Assembly (NCBI GenBank): GCA_005893165.1 | Contig: VBOR01000056.1 | Location: 1-47,390 of the forward strand | Source of the DNA: Candidatus Eiseniibacteriota bacterium | GTDB taxonomy: Bacteria > Eisenbacteria > RBG-16-71-46 > SZUA-252 | Direction: 5' to 3' | Length of the DNA stretch: 47,390 bases | Part shown: in pieces, positions 19,518 through 33,164 of the stretch | Layout of the letters: each line of letters begins with the position of its first letter | Position numbering within the stretch: the first letter of the stretch is position 1 | Position numbers and translations under genes: made by a program | The notes under the pieces: model-generated | The model's database searches: none | The model's input: the letters and a program-made list of their open reading frames with translations, nothing else | What the model was told of the DNA's origin: nothing

Positions 19518-19554
19518 TCGAGCGCCCCGCGCTCCCGTCAACGTAGTTGAAGTG

Positions 19555-20151
19555 CTACACGTGCCGGACCAGGCCCCCGAGATGGATCAGTCCGGCACCG
19601 GCGAGCGCGAGCGCGCTATCCTTGGGTACACGGCCGAGCAACACGGCAAGCGCGAAGCGCGGCGGGCGGATCCCGATCATGCCCGCCACGAAGCAAATCG
19701 CGTCCGCGGGAGTGAACGGGAGCAGGAAGAGCGGAACGAGCGCGATCCAGCGCTTGCCTCCCACGCGTCTCTGAGCCCGCTCCACGTTCTCCTTGCCGAT
19801 CCACCGCCTCAGGAGCGGCAGCCCCGCCCGGCTCCCGATGAAGTACGCGGCGTTCGATCCTACCAGCGTTCCCCCCGCCGCAATGAGCACGCCTACAAAC
19901 GGCCCGTAGAGCGCCCCCGCGAGGATCGGCATGAAGACGCCAGGAATGGGCGCGATCAGGATCTGGGCAACCATGAGGGCGAAGAGGATGAACGGACCCC
20001 AGGCTCCGGCGCTCCGGAGAAACATTTCGACGCGGGGACGCGAGACGTGCGGCGCCGAAGCGATGGCGATCCATACCCCCAATACCAGCACGGCGGCGAC
20101 GACAAGGATCGGGATCCAGGGGGAGCGACGCTCGGGCTCGGCGCGTGACAT
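19555..20151 (-). CDS. TVP38/TMEM64 family membrane protein
   Basis: 198 residues with an N-terminal helix, then the VTT domain: GAWGPFILFALMVAQ, the PxPGVFM-type turn and AGALYGPFVGVLIAAGGTLVG, followed by FxLPFTPADAICFVAGM. This is the COG0398 branch of the DedA superfamily, probably acting in lipid transport or membrane homeostasis. The start at 20151 was preferred to the 20247 frame because the extra residues are unlike the family and overlap the region upstream of acnA. Second VTT-domain protein in the window after the DedA gene. Confidence 0.88.
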   Translation of the reverse strand: MSRAEPERRSPWIPILVVAAVLVLGVWIAIASAPHVSRPRVEMFLRSAGAWGPFILFALMVAQILIAPIPGVFMPILAGALYGPFVGVLIAAGGTLVGSNAAYFIGSRAGLPLLRRWIGKENVERAQRRVGGKRWIALVPLFLLPFTPADAICFVAGMIGIRPPRFALAVLLGRVPKDSALALAGAGLIHLGGLVRHV

Positions 20152-20260
20152 GAGCGGCAGAATGTAACCTCGCGCGCGCTGCGCCGAAACAGGTATTCTT
20201 GGCCGGAATGTGTGCTCGACGAGTCCGGCACGTCCGGCGATTCCCATGGAGCTTCACGTC

Positions 20261-23014
20261 ATGAACGATCCCTTCGGCGCGCGGTCGATCCTCTCGGTAG
20301 GAGACCGCCGCTACGAATTGTTCCGCCTCCAGGCGCTCGCGAAGGCGGGACTTCCCGTCGAGCGGCTTCCCTATTCGATCAAGATCCTGCTCGAGAACCT
20401 GCTGCGCACCCTGGACGATCGCGTGGTCACGGCCGGGGACGTCGAGGCGGTGGCACGGTGGGACGCCAAGGCGGAGCCCAGCCGCGAGATCGCCTTCTCG
20501 CCAGGCCGCGTTCTCCTACAGGACTTCACAGGAGTTCCCGCCGTCGTGGACCTGGCGGCCATGCGGGACGCGATGGCCGATCTGGGCGGCGACGCCAAAC
20601 GGATCAATCCGCTGCAGCCCGCGGAGCTGGTCATCGATCACTCCGTCCAGGTGGACGAATATGGATCCAGCGCCGCGCTCCTGATCAATGCCAAGAAGGA
20701 GTTCGAGCGGAATCGCGAGCGCTACCTCTTCCTCCGGTGGGGGCAGCGCGCGTTCCAGAATTTCCGCGTCGTCCCGCCCGCGACCGGGATCGTCCACCAG
20801 GTGAATCTCGAGTTCCTGGCCCGCGTTGTGTTCGCGGGCGCGGGAACGCCGCCGCTGTCCTATCCCGACACGCTCATCGGCACCGATTCCCACACGACGA
20901 TGATCAACGGCCTCGGCGTGCTGGGATGGGGCGTCGGAGGGATCGAGGCCGAGGCCGCGATGCTGGGGCAGCCGGTGTCCATGCTCCTCCCTCAAGTCGT
21001 CGGGTTCCGCATGACGGGGCAGCTGCCCGAGGGATCGACCGCCACGGATCTCGTGCTCACGGTGACGGAGATGCTGCGGAAGAAGGGGGTCGTGGGGCGG
21101 TTCGTCGAGTTCTTCGGCCCGGGACTTCATTCCCTTCCGGTGGCCGACCGGGCCACCATCGCGAACATGTCCCCCGAGTACGGCGCCACGGTCGGGATGT
21201 TCCCGATCGATCCGGAGACGCTGCGCTACCTGGAATTCACGGGACGTCCGCCGGAGCAGGTGCGGCTCATCGAGGCCTACGCCAAGGAGCAGGGGCTCTT
21301 CCGGACGCAGGAGACTCCGGAGGCCGAGTATTCCGACCTCCTCCATCTGGATCTGGCGACCGTGGAGCCTTCGCTTGCGGGTCCGCGGAGACCACAAGAT
21401 CGCGTGCGGCTTCGCGACGCGAAGAAGAACTTCGAGGAGGCGCTCCCCTCGATGCGCGTGACGAAGGGGATCCCGGTCGCGCCCGAAAAGCCGCTCGAGC
21501 GCTGGGAGGGGGAAGGCGGGGACGGCGCCCCGGGACACGCCGCCGCGACGATGCCGCAGGTGACGCTGGCGGGCGAGACGTTCCCGCTCTGCGACGGGGC
21601 GGTCGTGATCGCCGCGATCACCAGCTGCACGAATACCTCGAACCCCTCGGTCATGGTGGGCGCGGGCATCGTGGCCAGGCGCGCGGTGGAGCGCGGGCTC
21701 AAGTCCCGGCCCTGGGTCAAGACGAGCCTCGCCCCCGGATCGAAGGCGGTCACCGGATATCTCCAGCGCGCGGGGCTGACGCCCTTTCTCGAAGCGCTCG
21801 GATTCCATACGGTGGGATACGGCTGCACGACGTGCATCGGGAACAGCGGACCTCTGCCGCCGCCCATCTCGAAGGCGATCGAGCAGGAGGATCTGGTCGT
21901 GGCGTCGGTCCTGAGCGGAAACCGGAACTTCGAGGGCCGCATCCATCCCGAAGTGCGCGCCAACTACCTCGCTTCCCCGCCGCTCGTGGTCGCGTACGCG
22001 CTCCTGGGAAGGATGGACCGGGACATCACGTCCGAGCCCCTGGGCACCGGCAAGGACGGGGCGCCGGTCACCCTTCGCGACCTCTGGCCGACGCAGAAGG
22101 AGATCGACGGCACGATCCGTGACGCGGTCAAGACCGAGACCTTCCGCGAGACGTACCGCGACGTCTACACCGGAGACGAAACCTGGCGGAATCTTCCCGT
22201 TCCGGAGGGGGACCGCTACGCGTGGGAGCCCGACTCCACGTACGTGAAGCGGCCCCCCTATTTCGACGACATGCCCACGAAGCCGGCCCCGGTATCCGAC
22301 GTGCGAGGGGCACGCGTGCTGGCGTACCTCGGGGACAGCGTCACGACCGACCACATCTCCCCCGCAGGCTCGATCAAGAAGGACAGCCCCGCCGGCCGCT
22401 ACCTGATCGAGCACGGCATCCAGCCGCTCGATTTCAACTCGTACGGCAGCCGCCGCGGCAACCATGAGGTCATGGTGCGCGGCACCTTCGCGAACACGCG
22501 CATCCGGAACAAGCTCGTGCCGGGGGTCGAGGGAGGAATCACGGTTCATCTTCCGGACGGAGCGCAGATGCCGATCTACGACGCGGCCATGCGCTATGCG
22601 GGCGAGGGAGTGCCCACCCTCGTCATCGCGGGAAAGGAGTACGGCTCCGGCTCCTCACGCGACTGGGCGGCCAAGGGGCCCAAGCTTCTCGGCGTGCGCG
22701 CGGTGCTCGCGGAGAGCTTCGAGCGCATCCACCGGAGCAATCTGATCGGCATGGGCATCCTGCCGCTCCAGTTCCCCGCGGGACAGAACGGGGAGACCTT
22801 GGGGATCAGCGGCCGCGAGACGTTCGACATCGAGGGCATCCCGAACGCGGCGCGGACGGAACCGGACCGCGCGAAGGAGGTCACCGTGCGGATGGACGGC
22901 ACGCGCAGCTTCAAGGCACTGGTTCGGATCGACACGCCCCAGGAAGCGCGCTACTACGTGAACGGCGGCATCCTTCCCTTCGTCCTGCGCCGGCTGCTCG
23001 GCGCAACGAAGTAG
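20261..23014 (+). CDS. acnA: Aconitate hydratase A
   Basis: 917 residues, typical for AcnA/IRP-type aconitase, which interconverts citrate and isocitrate in the TCA cycle. The [4Fe-4S] ligands are Cys456 (SCTNTSNP), Cys522 and Cys525 (GCTTCIG), with the same 66- and 3-residue spacing as Acn[21 protein letters not shown] marks the substrate region, and the swivel domain begins near [20 protein letters not shown] at 20261 has GGAG nine bases upstream; earlier in-frame starts lack one. There is an acidic insertion ([13 protein letters not shown]) near residue 415, common in bacterial AcnA. Monocistronic between a divergent and a convergent gene. Confidence 0.96.
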   Translation: MNDPFGARSILSVGDRRYELFRLQALAKAGLPVERLPYSIKILLENLLRTLDDRVVTAGDVEAVARWDAKAEPSREIAFSPGRVLLQDFTGVPAVVDLAAMRDAMADLGGDAKRINPLQPAELVIDHSVQVDEYGSSAALLINAKKEFERNRERYLFLRWGQRAFQNFRVVPPATGIVHQVNLEFLARVVFAGAGTPPLSYPDTLIGTDSHTTMINGLGVLGWGVGGIEAEAAMLGQPVSMLLPQVVGFRMTGQLPEGSTATDLVLTVTEMLRKKGVVGRFVEFFGPGLHSLPVADRATIANMSPEYGATVGMFPIDPETLRYLEFTGRPPEQVRLIEAYAKEQGLFRTQETPEAEYSDLLHLDLATVEPSLAGPRRPQDRVRLRDAKKNFEEALPSMRVTKGIPVAPEKPLERWEGEGGDGAPGHAAATMPQVTLAGETFPLCDGAVVIAAITSCTNTSNPSVMVGAGIVARRAVERGLKSRPWVKTSLAPGSKAVTGYLQRAGLTPFLEALGFHTVGYGCTTCIGNSGPLPPPISKAIEQEDLVVASVLSGNRNFEGRIHPEVRANYLASPPLVVAYALLGRMDRDITSEPLGTGKDGAPVTLRDLWPTQKEIDGTIRDAVKTETFRETYRDVYTGDETWRNLPVPEGDRYAWEPDSTYVKRPPYFDDMPTKPAPVSDVRGARVLAYLGDSVTTDHISPAGSIKKDSPAGRYLIEHGIQPLDFNSYGSRRGNHEVMVRGTFANTRIRNKLVPGVEGGITVHLPDGAQMPIYDAAMRYAGEGVPTLVIAGKEYGSGSSRDWAAKGPKLLGVRAVLAESFERIHRSNLIGMGILPLQFPAGQNGETLGISGRETFDIEGIPNAARTEPDRAKEVTVRMDGTRSFKALVRIDTPQEARYYVNGGILPFVLRRLLGATK

Positions 23015-23105
23015 CTTTCCCTCCGCGACGAGGCGGGCGTGAACGAGGCGATCGACTTCGGACGGCAGGGTCCCGCGCTCCCGCCTCCGCCGCCGCGCGC
23101 CCGGC

Positions 23106-24011
23106 TCAGGTCCTGATGGCAGCCCGCAACGCGACCTCGAGCTCGGGATAGAGGAACCGGTAGCCGAGCTCCAGAAGGCGCGCCGGCTCCGCGCGCGCGC
23201 TGGAGAGCAGCGCTTCATCCGCCATCGCTCCGAAGATCAGGTGCAGAACGGGAGCCGGAACCGGGAGGATCGCGGGGCGCTTGAGAACGCGACCGAGCGC
23301 GCGCGTGAGCTCGCGGTTCCGTGCGGGTGCCGGCGCGACCGCGTTGACGGGCCCCTCGAGATTCTCCCTCGTGAGCGCGGCCTCGAGGACCTGCACGACA
23401 TCCGCGAGGGCGATCCAGCTCATCCACTGCTTCCCGCTCGCGAGCGGCCCGCCGATCCCCGCCCGGAATACCGGCAGGAGCTTCGCGAGCGCGCCCCCCC
23501 GTGAATCGAGCACGACCCCGAACCTCGTGGTGACGGTGCGGATCCGCGCCTCACGCGCCGCGAGCGCCTCGGCTTCCCACGCCTTGCACAGCTCCGCGAG
23601 GAATCCGGTGCCCGGAGCGCTCCCCTCGAGGAGGATCTCCTCGCCGCGGTTTCCGTAAATCCCCACCGCCGACGCACAGACGAACGCGCGCGGCCGCGGG
23701 TCCCGCTCCATCATCTTCCGCGCCAGAAACCGGGTCGAGGCCACGCGGCTCTCCACGAGACGGCGCTTCCGCTCGCGTGTCCATCGCCCCCCGGAAAGGT
23801 TTTCTCCCGCGAGGTTCACGACGCCTTCGACTCCCGCCAGCGCGCGGGGATCCAGCTCCCCGCGCTCGGGATCCCAGTGGAAGATGGAAGGCGTGCCGTC
23901 CGGCGCCGATGGCCTCCGGCTCAGGACCGATACGCGATGCCCCCGGCCCAGGAGATGACGCGTCAGGGCGTCGCCGATGAATCCCGTCCCCCCCGCGACG
24001 AGAACGTTCAG
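23106..24011 (-). CDS. TIGR01777/YfcH-type NAD-dependent epimerase-like protein, apparent CTG start
   Basis: About 301 residues, the normal family length. The Rossmann motif GGTGFIG is at residues 7-13, VVNLAGENLSGGRW follows, then CASAVGIYGNRG with the Tyr-containing active region, and the DUF1731-like C-terminal domain. No ATG, GTG or TTG exists in frame before the Rossmann motif; the first such codon (GTG, 23819) would delete the nucleotide-binding site. The family start falls exactly on CTG at 24011, one base after the carB stop, so I used it. The function of this family is poorly defined; it may act on a nucleotide-sugar-like or lipid substrate. Last gene of the car cluster. Confidence 0.85.
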   Translation of the reverse strand: MNVLVAGGTGFIGDALTRHLLGRGHRVSVLSRRPSAPDGTPSIFHWDPERGELDPRALAGVEGVVNLAGENLSGGRWTRERKRRLVESRVASTRFLARKMMERDPRPRAFVCASAVGIYGNRGEEILLEGSAPGTGFLAELCKAWEAEALAAREARIRTVTTRFGVVLDSRGGALAKLLPVFRAGIGGPLASGKQWMSWIALADVVQVLEAALTRENLEGPVNAVAPAPARNRELTRALGRVLKRPAILPVPAPVLHLIFGAMADEALLSSARAEPARLLELGYRFLYPELEVALRAAIRT

Positions 24012-24012
24012 G

Positions 24013-27277
<3,265 letters not shown>

Positions 27278-27285
<8 letters not shown>

Positions 27286-28452
27286 GGCTAGGGAACGTGT
27301 CCATCAGCTTGATGAACTGGTTGAAGAGATCGTAGCTATCGTGCGGTCCGGGGCTCGCTTCGGGGTGATACTGGACGGAGAGCACCGGAAGGCTGCGGTG
27401 GCGGAAACCCTCCACCGTACCGTCATTCAGGTTGAGATGGGTGAGCTGGTACTCGGGGCGATCGAAGAGCGACGCCTCGACCGCGAATCCGTGGTTCTGG
27501 GACGTGATCGCGACCTGGCCGGTGTCCAGGTTCTTCACCGGATGGTTCGCGCCGTGGTGACCGAACTTGAGCTTGAAGGTCTTCCCGCCGCACGCCAGCC
27601 CCATGATCTGGTGCCCGAGGCAGATCCCGAACGTGGGCCGGACGCGCATCAGCTCGCGCGCCGCCTCGATCGCGTAGGCGCAGGGCTCCGGGTCGCCGGG
27701 ACCGTTCGAGAGGAAGACGCCATCCGGCCGAAGCCCGAGCGCTTCCGTGGCGGAGGTGGTCGCGGGCACGACGGTGACGTTGCATCCTGCCGCCGCGAGC
27801 ATCCGGAGGATGTTCTCCTTCATCCCGAAGTCGTACGCCACGACGTGGAACGGATCGGCCGCAGACCCGGGCTCCCGCCGCGGAGACGCCGTGGCGCCGT
27901 AGCGGTAGGGCTTCGGGCAGGTGACCTCGCGCGCCAGGTCGAGGCCGATCATGCTTCGGGCCCCCCGGGCGCGATCCACCAGCTCGTCGGGGTTCAGGCT
28001 TAGCGCGGAGATCACGCCGCGCTTCGCCCCGTGCACGCGCAGATGGCGCGTGAGGGCCGCGTGTCGATCTCGCTGATCCCGACGACGGCGGCATCGTCCA
28101 GATACCGCTCGAGGCTTCCCGCGGAGCGCCAGGACGAGGCGACCGCCGAGATCTCGCGAACGACGAATCCGGCGACTTGGAGCCGCGAGGATTCCACGTC
28201 CTCGCCGTTCACGCCGTAGTTCCCGATGTGCGGATAGGTCATGGTGACGATCTGACCGGCGTAGGAGGGATCGGTGAGGACTTCCTGGTAGCCGCAGAGG
28301 CCCGTGTTGAAGACCACTTCCCCCTGGGTCTCCCCCACCCTGCCAAAAGAAACGCCCCGGAAGAAAGCACCGTCTTCCAGGGCCAGGATGGCCCTCGGTC
28401 TCCGTTCGGGGATATGAGCGGGGCCGGGGCTCACGAATATCGATCTTAACAC
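27278..28452 (-). CDS. carA: Carbamoyl-phosphate synthase small (glutaminase) subunit, one-base frameshift
   Basis: The N-terminal domain reads from 28452 ([36 protein letters not shown]). The class I glutaminase domain continues in another frame to 27278, with the nucleophile Cys in GICLGHQ and the His-Glu pair in QYHPEAS. At 28055-28060 GISEIDTR should continue [15 protein letters not shown]; the observed bases give this if one G or C is restored. Because carB is intact and overlaps the stop, this is most likely a base-calling loss, not a dead gene. The start is uncertain: GTG at 28452 has a weak GAGAG; GTG at 28434 is an alternative. It lies 7 nt after fadE. The subunit hydrolyses glutamine to feed ammonia to CarB. 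Confidence 0.9.
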
Positions 28453-28459
28453 ATCGCTC

Positions 28460-30781
28460 TCAGCGGCGCGAGGACTCCGTTTCCAGGGTCCCGGGAGCCT
28501 GCTGCGCCACCTGGCGTGGATCGAACTCGTCCACCTGGATCGCGTCGTCGCGAGCCTTCTCGGCTTCGCGGATCTTCTTGGCGGCGCTCTCGTCGATGAC
28601 CCCCGCCTTCACGGCCCGCTCCACGAGCGTGCCCTCCGGCTCGCGCTCGAGCTTGCGGGCGCGCACGGCGGATTTCAGGCTCTGGAGCGCCGCCGCCGCC
28701 ACCACCGCCTTGTCGAGCGCCGCCTCGAGCCTCCCGAGGCCGGGGTCGTCCGGCGCCGGCACATAGATGTCGCGCGTCAGCCGCAGCCGCTCCTCGCGGT
28801 CGTCGAGGAGCGCCCGGGCCACCGTGGCGGACAGAGCGTCGCTCGGGGGCCTCGTGCGTGCCCCGAGGGGGAAGATCGCCAGGCGCAGCAGTCCCGCCGC
28901 GAACCGGTCGGGCAGATTCTCGAGCACGCCCAGGAGCGCCGATTCCACCTCGTGGAGCGCCTTCTCGCAGCCCCAGCGCAAGAAGGGCAGATCGGCCTCG
29001 GGCTTCCCGTCGTCCCAGAATTTCTTCACGGTGGCGGAGCCCAGGTAGAGCCACGCCAGCGCGTCCGCCAGCCGTCCGCTGATCTTCTCGCGGCGCTTGA
29101 GCTGCCCTCCCAGGGTCGCCATGGCGCCGTCGGAGGCCAGCGCGAAGGCCGTGCTCAGGCGCGTGAGCCTCGCGAGGTACGTCCCCGCCGGCCCTTCGAC
29201 TCCGGTCCGCACGAATGCCGAGCCGGTGAGCGCGTGTCCGAACGCGCGGAGCGCGTTCGAGACCATGAAGCCCAGATGCGCGAAGAACGCGCGGTCGAAT
29301 TTCTCGAGGTCGCGCGAAGCGACCGCTTCCATCTCCGTCCGGACGTAGGGGTGGCAGCGGATCGCGCCCTGGCCGAAGATGATGAGGGTGCGCGTCAGAA
29401 TGTTCGCGCCCTCGACCGTGATCCCGATCGGCACCGCCGTGTAGGCGTGCGCCAGAACGTTCCGCGGTCCCTTCGAGATTCCCGCGCCCGCCTGGACGTC
29501 CATGGCGGCATTCACCACCGTCCGCATCCCCTCGGTGAGGTACGCCTTCATGATCGCGGAGATCACGGCCGGCTTCTCCCCGGCGTCCACGGCCCCCGCC
29601 GTCAGCACGCGCGCCCCAGACATGACGTAGGTCATGCCGCCGATCTTCGCGAGCGGCTCCTCGATCCCCTCGAAGCGCCCGATGGGAAGATCGAACTGCT
29701 CGCGCACGGTCCCGTACGCGCCCGCCACGCGCGCGCAGAGCTGCGCGGCGCCGGTGGCCAGGCCCGGAAGGGAGATCCCACGCCCCGCGGCGAGGTTGGC
29801 CATGAGCATCTGCCAGCCCTGCCCCACCCGCGCCCTCCCGCCGATGATGGCGTCCAGCGGCACGAAGACGTCGCGTCCGTAGATAGGGCCGTTGAGAAAG
29901 GGCACCCCCAGAGGATCGTGCCGCTTGCCGATCTCGATCCCGGGAAGGTGGGGCGGGATGAGCGCGAGCGTGATGCCGAGATCTTCCTTGTCGCCCAGGA
30001 GGTGGTCGGGATCGTAGAGGCGGAACGCGAGCCCGATGAGGGTCGTCACCGGCGCGAGCGTGATGTAGCGCTTCCGGAACTGGAGCTTCATGCCCAGGAC
30101 GTCCTTGCCCTGGTAGGTGCCGTGGCAGACGACGCCGCGGCTCTTCGTGGAAGCGGCGTCGCTTCCCGCTTCGGGCCCGGTGAGCGCGAAGCACGGAATC
30201 TCTTCCGCGGTCGCGAGCCGAGGGAGGTAGTGGCGCTTCTGCTCCTCCGTGCCGTAGTGGAGGAGAAGCTCCGCGGGACCGAGCGAATTCGGAACCATCA
30301 CCGTGACCGCGGCAGCCACGCTCCGGCTCGAGAGCTTGGTCACGACCGCCGAGTTGGCGAGGGCGGAGAATCCCAGCCCGCCGTACTCCTCCGGAATGAT
30401 CATCCCGAAGAACCGGTTCTCCTTGATGAACCGCCATGCCTCGGGCGAGAGATCGCCGTCCCGCTCCACCTTCCACTCCTCGACCATCCCGCACAGCTCT
30501 TCCACGGGGCCGTCGAGAAACGCGCGCTCGCGCGGGCTCAGGGGCTTGCGCTGGAACTCGAGGAGCTTCTTCCATCGGGGCCGGCCCGAGAAGAGCTCGC
30601 CATCCCACCAGACCGTGCCCGCCTCGAGCGCGATGCGCTCCGTATCCCCCATGCGCGGGAGCGCCCGTTCCATGGCACTCATGATGAACGGCGTGAGGAG
30701 CCGGCGCCGCACGGCCGGGATTGCGAGGATCGCGAGCACAGCCGCGACGGCGAGGATCAACACGACCGCAAGGATGGACAT
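28460..30781 (-). CDS. fadE: FadE-type long acyl-CoA dehydrogenase
   Basis: 773 residues, like gamma-proteobacterial FadE (about 810) and much longer than ordinary acyl-CoA dehydrogenases. An N-terminal hydrophobic helix (residues 3-24) anchors it to the membrane. The core has [32 protein letters not shown] and [10 protein letters not shown], the FAD and substrate regions. The C-terminal ~270 residues are the DUF1974 domain specific to FadE. It catalyses the first step of fatty acid beta-oxidation. ATG at 30781 has GGAG nine bases upstream. It sits between the ubiE-like gene (75-nt gap) and carA (7-nt gap). Confidence 0.93.
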   Translation of the reverse strand: MSILAVVLILAVAAVLAILAIPAVRRRLLTPFIMSAMERALPRMGDTERIALEAGTVWWDGELFSGRPRWKKLLEFQRKPLSPRERAFLDGPVEELCGMVEEWKVERDGDLSPEAWRFIKENRFFGMIIPEEYGGLGFSALANSAVVTKLSSRSVAAAVTVMVPNSLGPAELLLHYGTEEQKRHYLPRLATAEEIPCFALTGPEAGSDAASTKSRGVVCHGTYQGKDVLGMKLQFRKRYITLAPVTTLIGLAFRLYDPDHLLGDKEDLGITLALIPPHLPGIEIGKRHDPLGVPFLNGPIYGRDVFVPLDAIIGGRARVGQGWQMLMANLAAGRGISLPGLATGAAQLCARVAGAYGTVREQFDLPIGRFEGIEEPLAKIGGMTYVMSGARVLTAGAVDAGEKPAVISAIMKAYLTEGMRTVVNAAMDVQAGAGISKGPRNVLAHAYTAVPIGITVEGANILTRTLIIFGQGAIRCHPYVRTEMEAVASRDLEKFDRAFFAHLGFMVSNALRAFGHALTGSAFVRTGVEGPAGTYLARLTRLSTAFALASDGAMATLGGQLKRREKISGRLADALAWLYLGSATVKKFWDDGKPEADLPFLRWGCEKALHEVESALLGVLENLPDRFAAGLLRLAIFPLGARTRPPSDALSATVARALLDDREERLRLTRDIYVPAPDDPGLGRLEAALDKAVVAAAALQSLKSAVRARKLEREPEGTLVERAVKAGVIDESAAKKIREAEKARDDAIQVDEFDPRQVAQQAPGTLETESSRR

Positions 30782-30856
30782 TTCACGAGACTCCTGAGTG
30801 GCGCACGCGCTGGGGCCAGGGACCCTGGATTCAGGACAAGGATAACCTAAACGCGG

Positions 30857-31585
30857 TCAGGACTTGCGGCCGCGGATGGTCGCAGCCATCCCGCCCAGGT
30901 GTTCCTCGACGGAAATATCGGCAAAACCGGCCGCGTTCATCACCGCGGCCAGAACGCGCTGCCCCGGGTAGGCCCGCAGCGATTCCACGATGTGGTGGTA
31001 GGTGCCGGGGCGGCCGTGGAGGGCGAGTCCCCAGAAGGAGCCGGCGAGGAAGAGATACCCCATGCCGAGCGACCGGTAGGACGCGGATTCCGGAAGTCCG
31101 AAGTCGAGGCTCAGGAATTGCCCCCGCGGGCGGAGGATGCGGAGGACGCGATCGAGGAACGAGGGCAAGTCGGGCGGATAGCGGAGCCCGTAGCCCATCG
31201 TGACCGTGTCGAAGGAATCGGAGGCGAAGGGGAGGCGGCCCAGGTCACCTCGCAGGAAGGTCACCCCGTTCATGCCCGAGCACTTGATTCGGGCGCGGAC
31301 GAGCATGTCCCGGCTCCGGTCCAGTCCGACGATCGGCCCTCGATGTCCGAGGCGACGGAGCAGCATCGGAAGCGCCGCGGTGCCGGTCGCGAGGTCGAGG
31401 ACGCGGGTGTGCTCCCCCGCGCGAAGCGCTTCCTGGGCGAGCCGTGATTTCCACCGGCCGTCCTGGCCGAACGAAAGCGCACGCGTCAGAACGTCGTAGC
31501 GCGGGGCGACGCGGTGGAAGATGGATTCGGCGTAGCGCGCCCGCTCGGTCGCGTCCTCGGGCCATCGCTTGATCCAGGGCGTCAC
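30857..31585 (-). CDS. UbiE/MenG-type SAM-dependent methyltransferase
   Basis: 242 residues. FHRVAPRYDVLTRALSFGQDGRWK at the start is the UbiE/COQ5 signature, followed by SAM motif I VLDLATGTAALP (about 63-74), then DRSRDMLVRARIK, LPFASDSFDTVTMGYGLRY and a conserved LDFGLP. It most likely methylates a demethylmenaquinone or ubiquinone precursor at the membrane, but close relatives act on other substrates and no other quinone gene is present. GTG at 31585 has no strong Shine-Dalgarno; TAAGAT lies 6 nt upstream. First gene of the minus-strand run ubiE-fadE-carAB-epimerase. Confidence 0.85.
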   Translation of the reverse strand: MTPWIKRWPEDATERARYAESIFHRVAPRYDVLTRALSFGQDGRWKSRLAQEALRAGEHTRVLDLATGTAALPMLLRRLGHRGPIVGLDRSRDMLVRARIKCSGMNGVTFLRGDLGRLPFASDSFDTVTMGYGLRYPPDLPSFLDRVLRILRPRGQFLSLDFGLPESASYRSLGMGYLFLAGSFWGLALHGRPGTYHHIVESLRAYPGQRVLAAVMNAAGFADISVEEHLGGMAATIRGRKS

Positions 31586-31591
31586 GCCCCG

Positions 31592-31597
31592 ATCTTA
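31592..31597 (-). promoter_or_regulatory. Possible -10 box of the ubiE-like gene
   Basis: TAAGAT on the minus strand lies 6 nt before the GTG at 31585. No good -35 is seen. If used, the transcript would be leaderless or nearly so. Confidence 0.25.
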
Positions 31598-31642
31598 CGT
31601 CAGATGGCGAACCAGTGCGTGCGGGCCGCGCGTCATTCGCGC

Positions 31643-31671
31643 TTGCACGGCGCGCCCGTCGCTTCTACGCT
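31643..31671 (+). promoter_or_regulatory. Promoter of the 31.7-35.3 kb plus-strand gene run
   Basis: TTGCAC (31643-31648), 17 bp, TACGCT (31666-31671). The -10 box ends 10 nt before the ATG at 31682, so the leader would be only a few bases. The following four genes lie 11-73 nt apart and may be co-transcribed. Confidence 0.5.
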
Positions 31672-31681
31672 ACGCCGCCGG

Positions 31682-32002
31682 ATGGACAAGCATGAGAAAG
31701 GCATCGAGGTCGATCCCCTTCGCCCGGACCTCCCGCTCCCCAAGTGGGACGGTAGGTATCGCGGCGACCCGAAGCGACTCCCCAAGGTCGTGCAGAAGCT
31801 CATGCTTCGGCGGCCGCTCACGCCGGAGGAGAAGGCCGAGCTCTTGTGGCGCTTCTACGAGCTGCAGCAAGGCGCCCGCGCCCGGATGATCCTGGTCCTC
31901 GTGCTGACGATCGTGTTCCTGCTCTGCCTCGTGGGGATTGGCGGGTATCTCATCTACACGCATCAGCTCCCCTTCCTGACCGCGATGGCGCGTCCCCGGT
32001 AG
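31682..32002 (+). CDS. Small single-pass membrane protein of unknown function
   Basis: 106 residues: a charged, Pro-rich N-terminal half with RRPLTPEEKAELLWRFYELQQGAR, then one transmembrane helix (about residues 73-95) and a short tail. The charged part should be cytoplasmic. I do not recognise the family. ATG at 31682 is the only start that gives a compact protein; it has no Shine-Dalgarno but has a promoter close upstream. Divergent from the ubiE-like gene. Confidence 0.65.
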   Translation: MDKHEKGIEVDPLRPDLPLPKWDGRYRGDPKRLPKVVQKLMLRRPLTPEEKAELLWRFYELQQGARARMILVLVLTIVFLLCLVGIGGYLIYTHQLPFLTAMARPR

Positions 32003-32075
32003 CTTGACCGCCCCGCGCACTTCGTCCTGGCTCGCCCGTTCCAACGCTTCATCACCCGAACCCCGGAGAACCATC

Positions 32076-32675
32076 ATGCGATCACGTGCCTTCTTCGCTT
32101 CTCTCCTTCTGTGCTGCTTTCACGCGGCCGCCCTCGCGTCCGCGTCCCCGGTTCCCTTGAAGCCGTTCCAGATCGGATTCGGTGGGGGCGCCAGCATTCC
32201 GGTCTCCGATACCAAGGACGCGTTCAAGTCGGGCTGGCACGGCTCCGGCATCGTGCGGCTCAACCTCCCGATGATGCCGTTCGGTTTGCAGGGGAATTTC
32301 TCGTACAACCATTTCTCGCTGGACCAGCAGAACGTGGGCTTCGCCGGCAGCGGACGGATTCTCTCGGGTATCGCGGACGCGCGGTTCGGCCTGCCGATTC
32401 CGGGTCCGATCAAGCCGTATCTGCTCGCAGGGATCGGGACCTACAACATCAAGGCGAATCCCGACCAGTCCGGCGCACCCGCGAGCAACTCGACGACCAA
32501 ATTCGGGATCAACGGGGGCGGCGGCGTGAACATCGATGTTCCCGGCCTCCCGGTGCACGCCTTCCTCGAGGGGAAGATCGAGAACATCTATACCGATCAG
32601 GGCCTGAACAGCGCGGTCGTGAAGGACTTCAAGACCCGGATCATCCCCGTGACGTTCGGGATCTTCCTCTTCTAG
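32076..32675 (+). CDS. Outer-membrane beta-barrel protein (OmpW/OMP_b-brl-like)
   Basis: 199 residues with a signal peptide ending near ALASA. Alternating-hydrophobic strands follow, with Gly-rich turns such as IGFGGGASIPVSDTKDAF, YLLAGIGTYNIK and FGINGGGGVNID, typical of small eight-stranded barrels. The last residue is Phe (FGIFLF), the usual signal for the Bam machinery. Function is unknown; probably a minor outer-membrane protein. ATG at 32076 has CCGGAG eight bases upstream. It is followed 28 nt later by the GNAT gene. Confidence 0.8.
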   Translation: MRSRAFFASLLLCCFHAAALASASPVPLKPFQIGFGGGASIPVSDTKDAFKSGWHGSGIVRLNLPMMPFGLQGNFSYNHFSLDQQNVGFAGSGRILSGIADARFGLPIPGPIKPYLLAGIGTYNIKANPDQSGAPASNSTTKFGINGGGGVNIDVPGLPVHAFLEGKIENIYTDQGLNSAVVKDFKTRIIPVTFGIFLF

Positions 32676-32703
32676 CGTCGCCCGGATTCCTGACGGAGAC
32701 CCC

Positions 32704-33153
32704 ATGGGCGGCAGCATCACAACGACGGTGCGCGAGATGACGCTTGCCGATGCGGATCGCGTCGCGGTCCTGGCGGGCGAGTTGGGGTATCCCTCCACGC
32801 GCGCGCAGATCGAGGCCCGGTTCCGCGAGATCGAGGGGAGCTACGACTCGAAGGTGATCGTGGCCGTGGATGATGAGGGCCAAGTCGTGGGCTGGGTCCA
32901 TCTCTTCTGCCTGCCCCTCATCGTATCCGGAACCTACGTCGAGGTGGGCGGACTCGTGGTGGACTCGCGCGTTCGGGGCCGTGGGATCGGCCGTTCCCTC
33001 ATGGCGGCCGCGGAAGCATGGACGCTCCAGCGGGGTTTCAAGCAATTGATGCTCCGGTCCAATACCATCCGGACCGAGGCGCATCAGTTCTACAAGGACC
33101 TGGGCTACACCATCGTGAAGTCGCAGCACAAATTCCAGAAGCTTCTCGGTTGA
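32704..33153 (+). CDS. GNAT family N-acetyltransferase
   Basis: 149 residues. The acetyl-CoA pyrophosphate-binding motif A is RVRGRGIGRSLM, preceded by the beta-4 strand YVEVGGLVVDS; AHQFYKDLGY near the C-terminus is the motif B tyrosine region. The substrate cannot be read; it may acetylate a small amine or a protein. ATG at 32704 has GGAG five bases upstream. It lies 11 nt before the M3 peptidase gene, probably in the same transcript. Confidence 0.9.
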   Translation: MGGSITTTVREMTLADADRVAVLAGELGYPSTRAQIEARFREIEGSYDSKVIVAVDDEGQVVGWVHLFCLPLIVSGTYVEVGGLVVDSRVRGRGIGRSLMAAAEAWTLQRGFKQLMLRSNTIRTEAHQFYKDLGYTIVKSQHKFQKLLG

Positions 33154-33164
33154 GAGGAGGCTCC

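Noticed and set aside
20516..22549. A long minus-strand frame inside aconitase
   Set aside because: Shadow of acnA; the composition is Arg/His-rich and no family motif is present.
23030..23087. GAGGCGGG / CCCGCCTC inverted repeat between acnA and the epimerase
   Set aside because: Arms are 42 nt apart, there is no T tract, and such GC words are common here; not strong enough to call a terminator.
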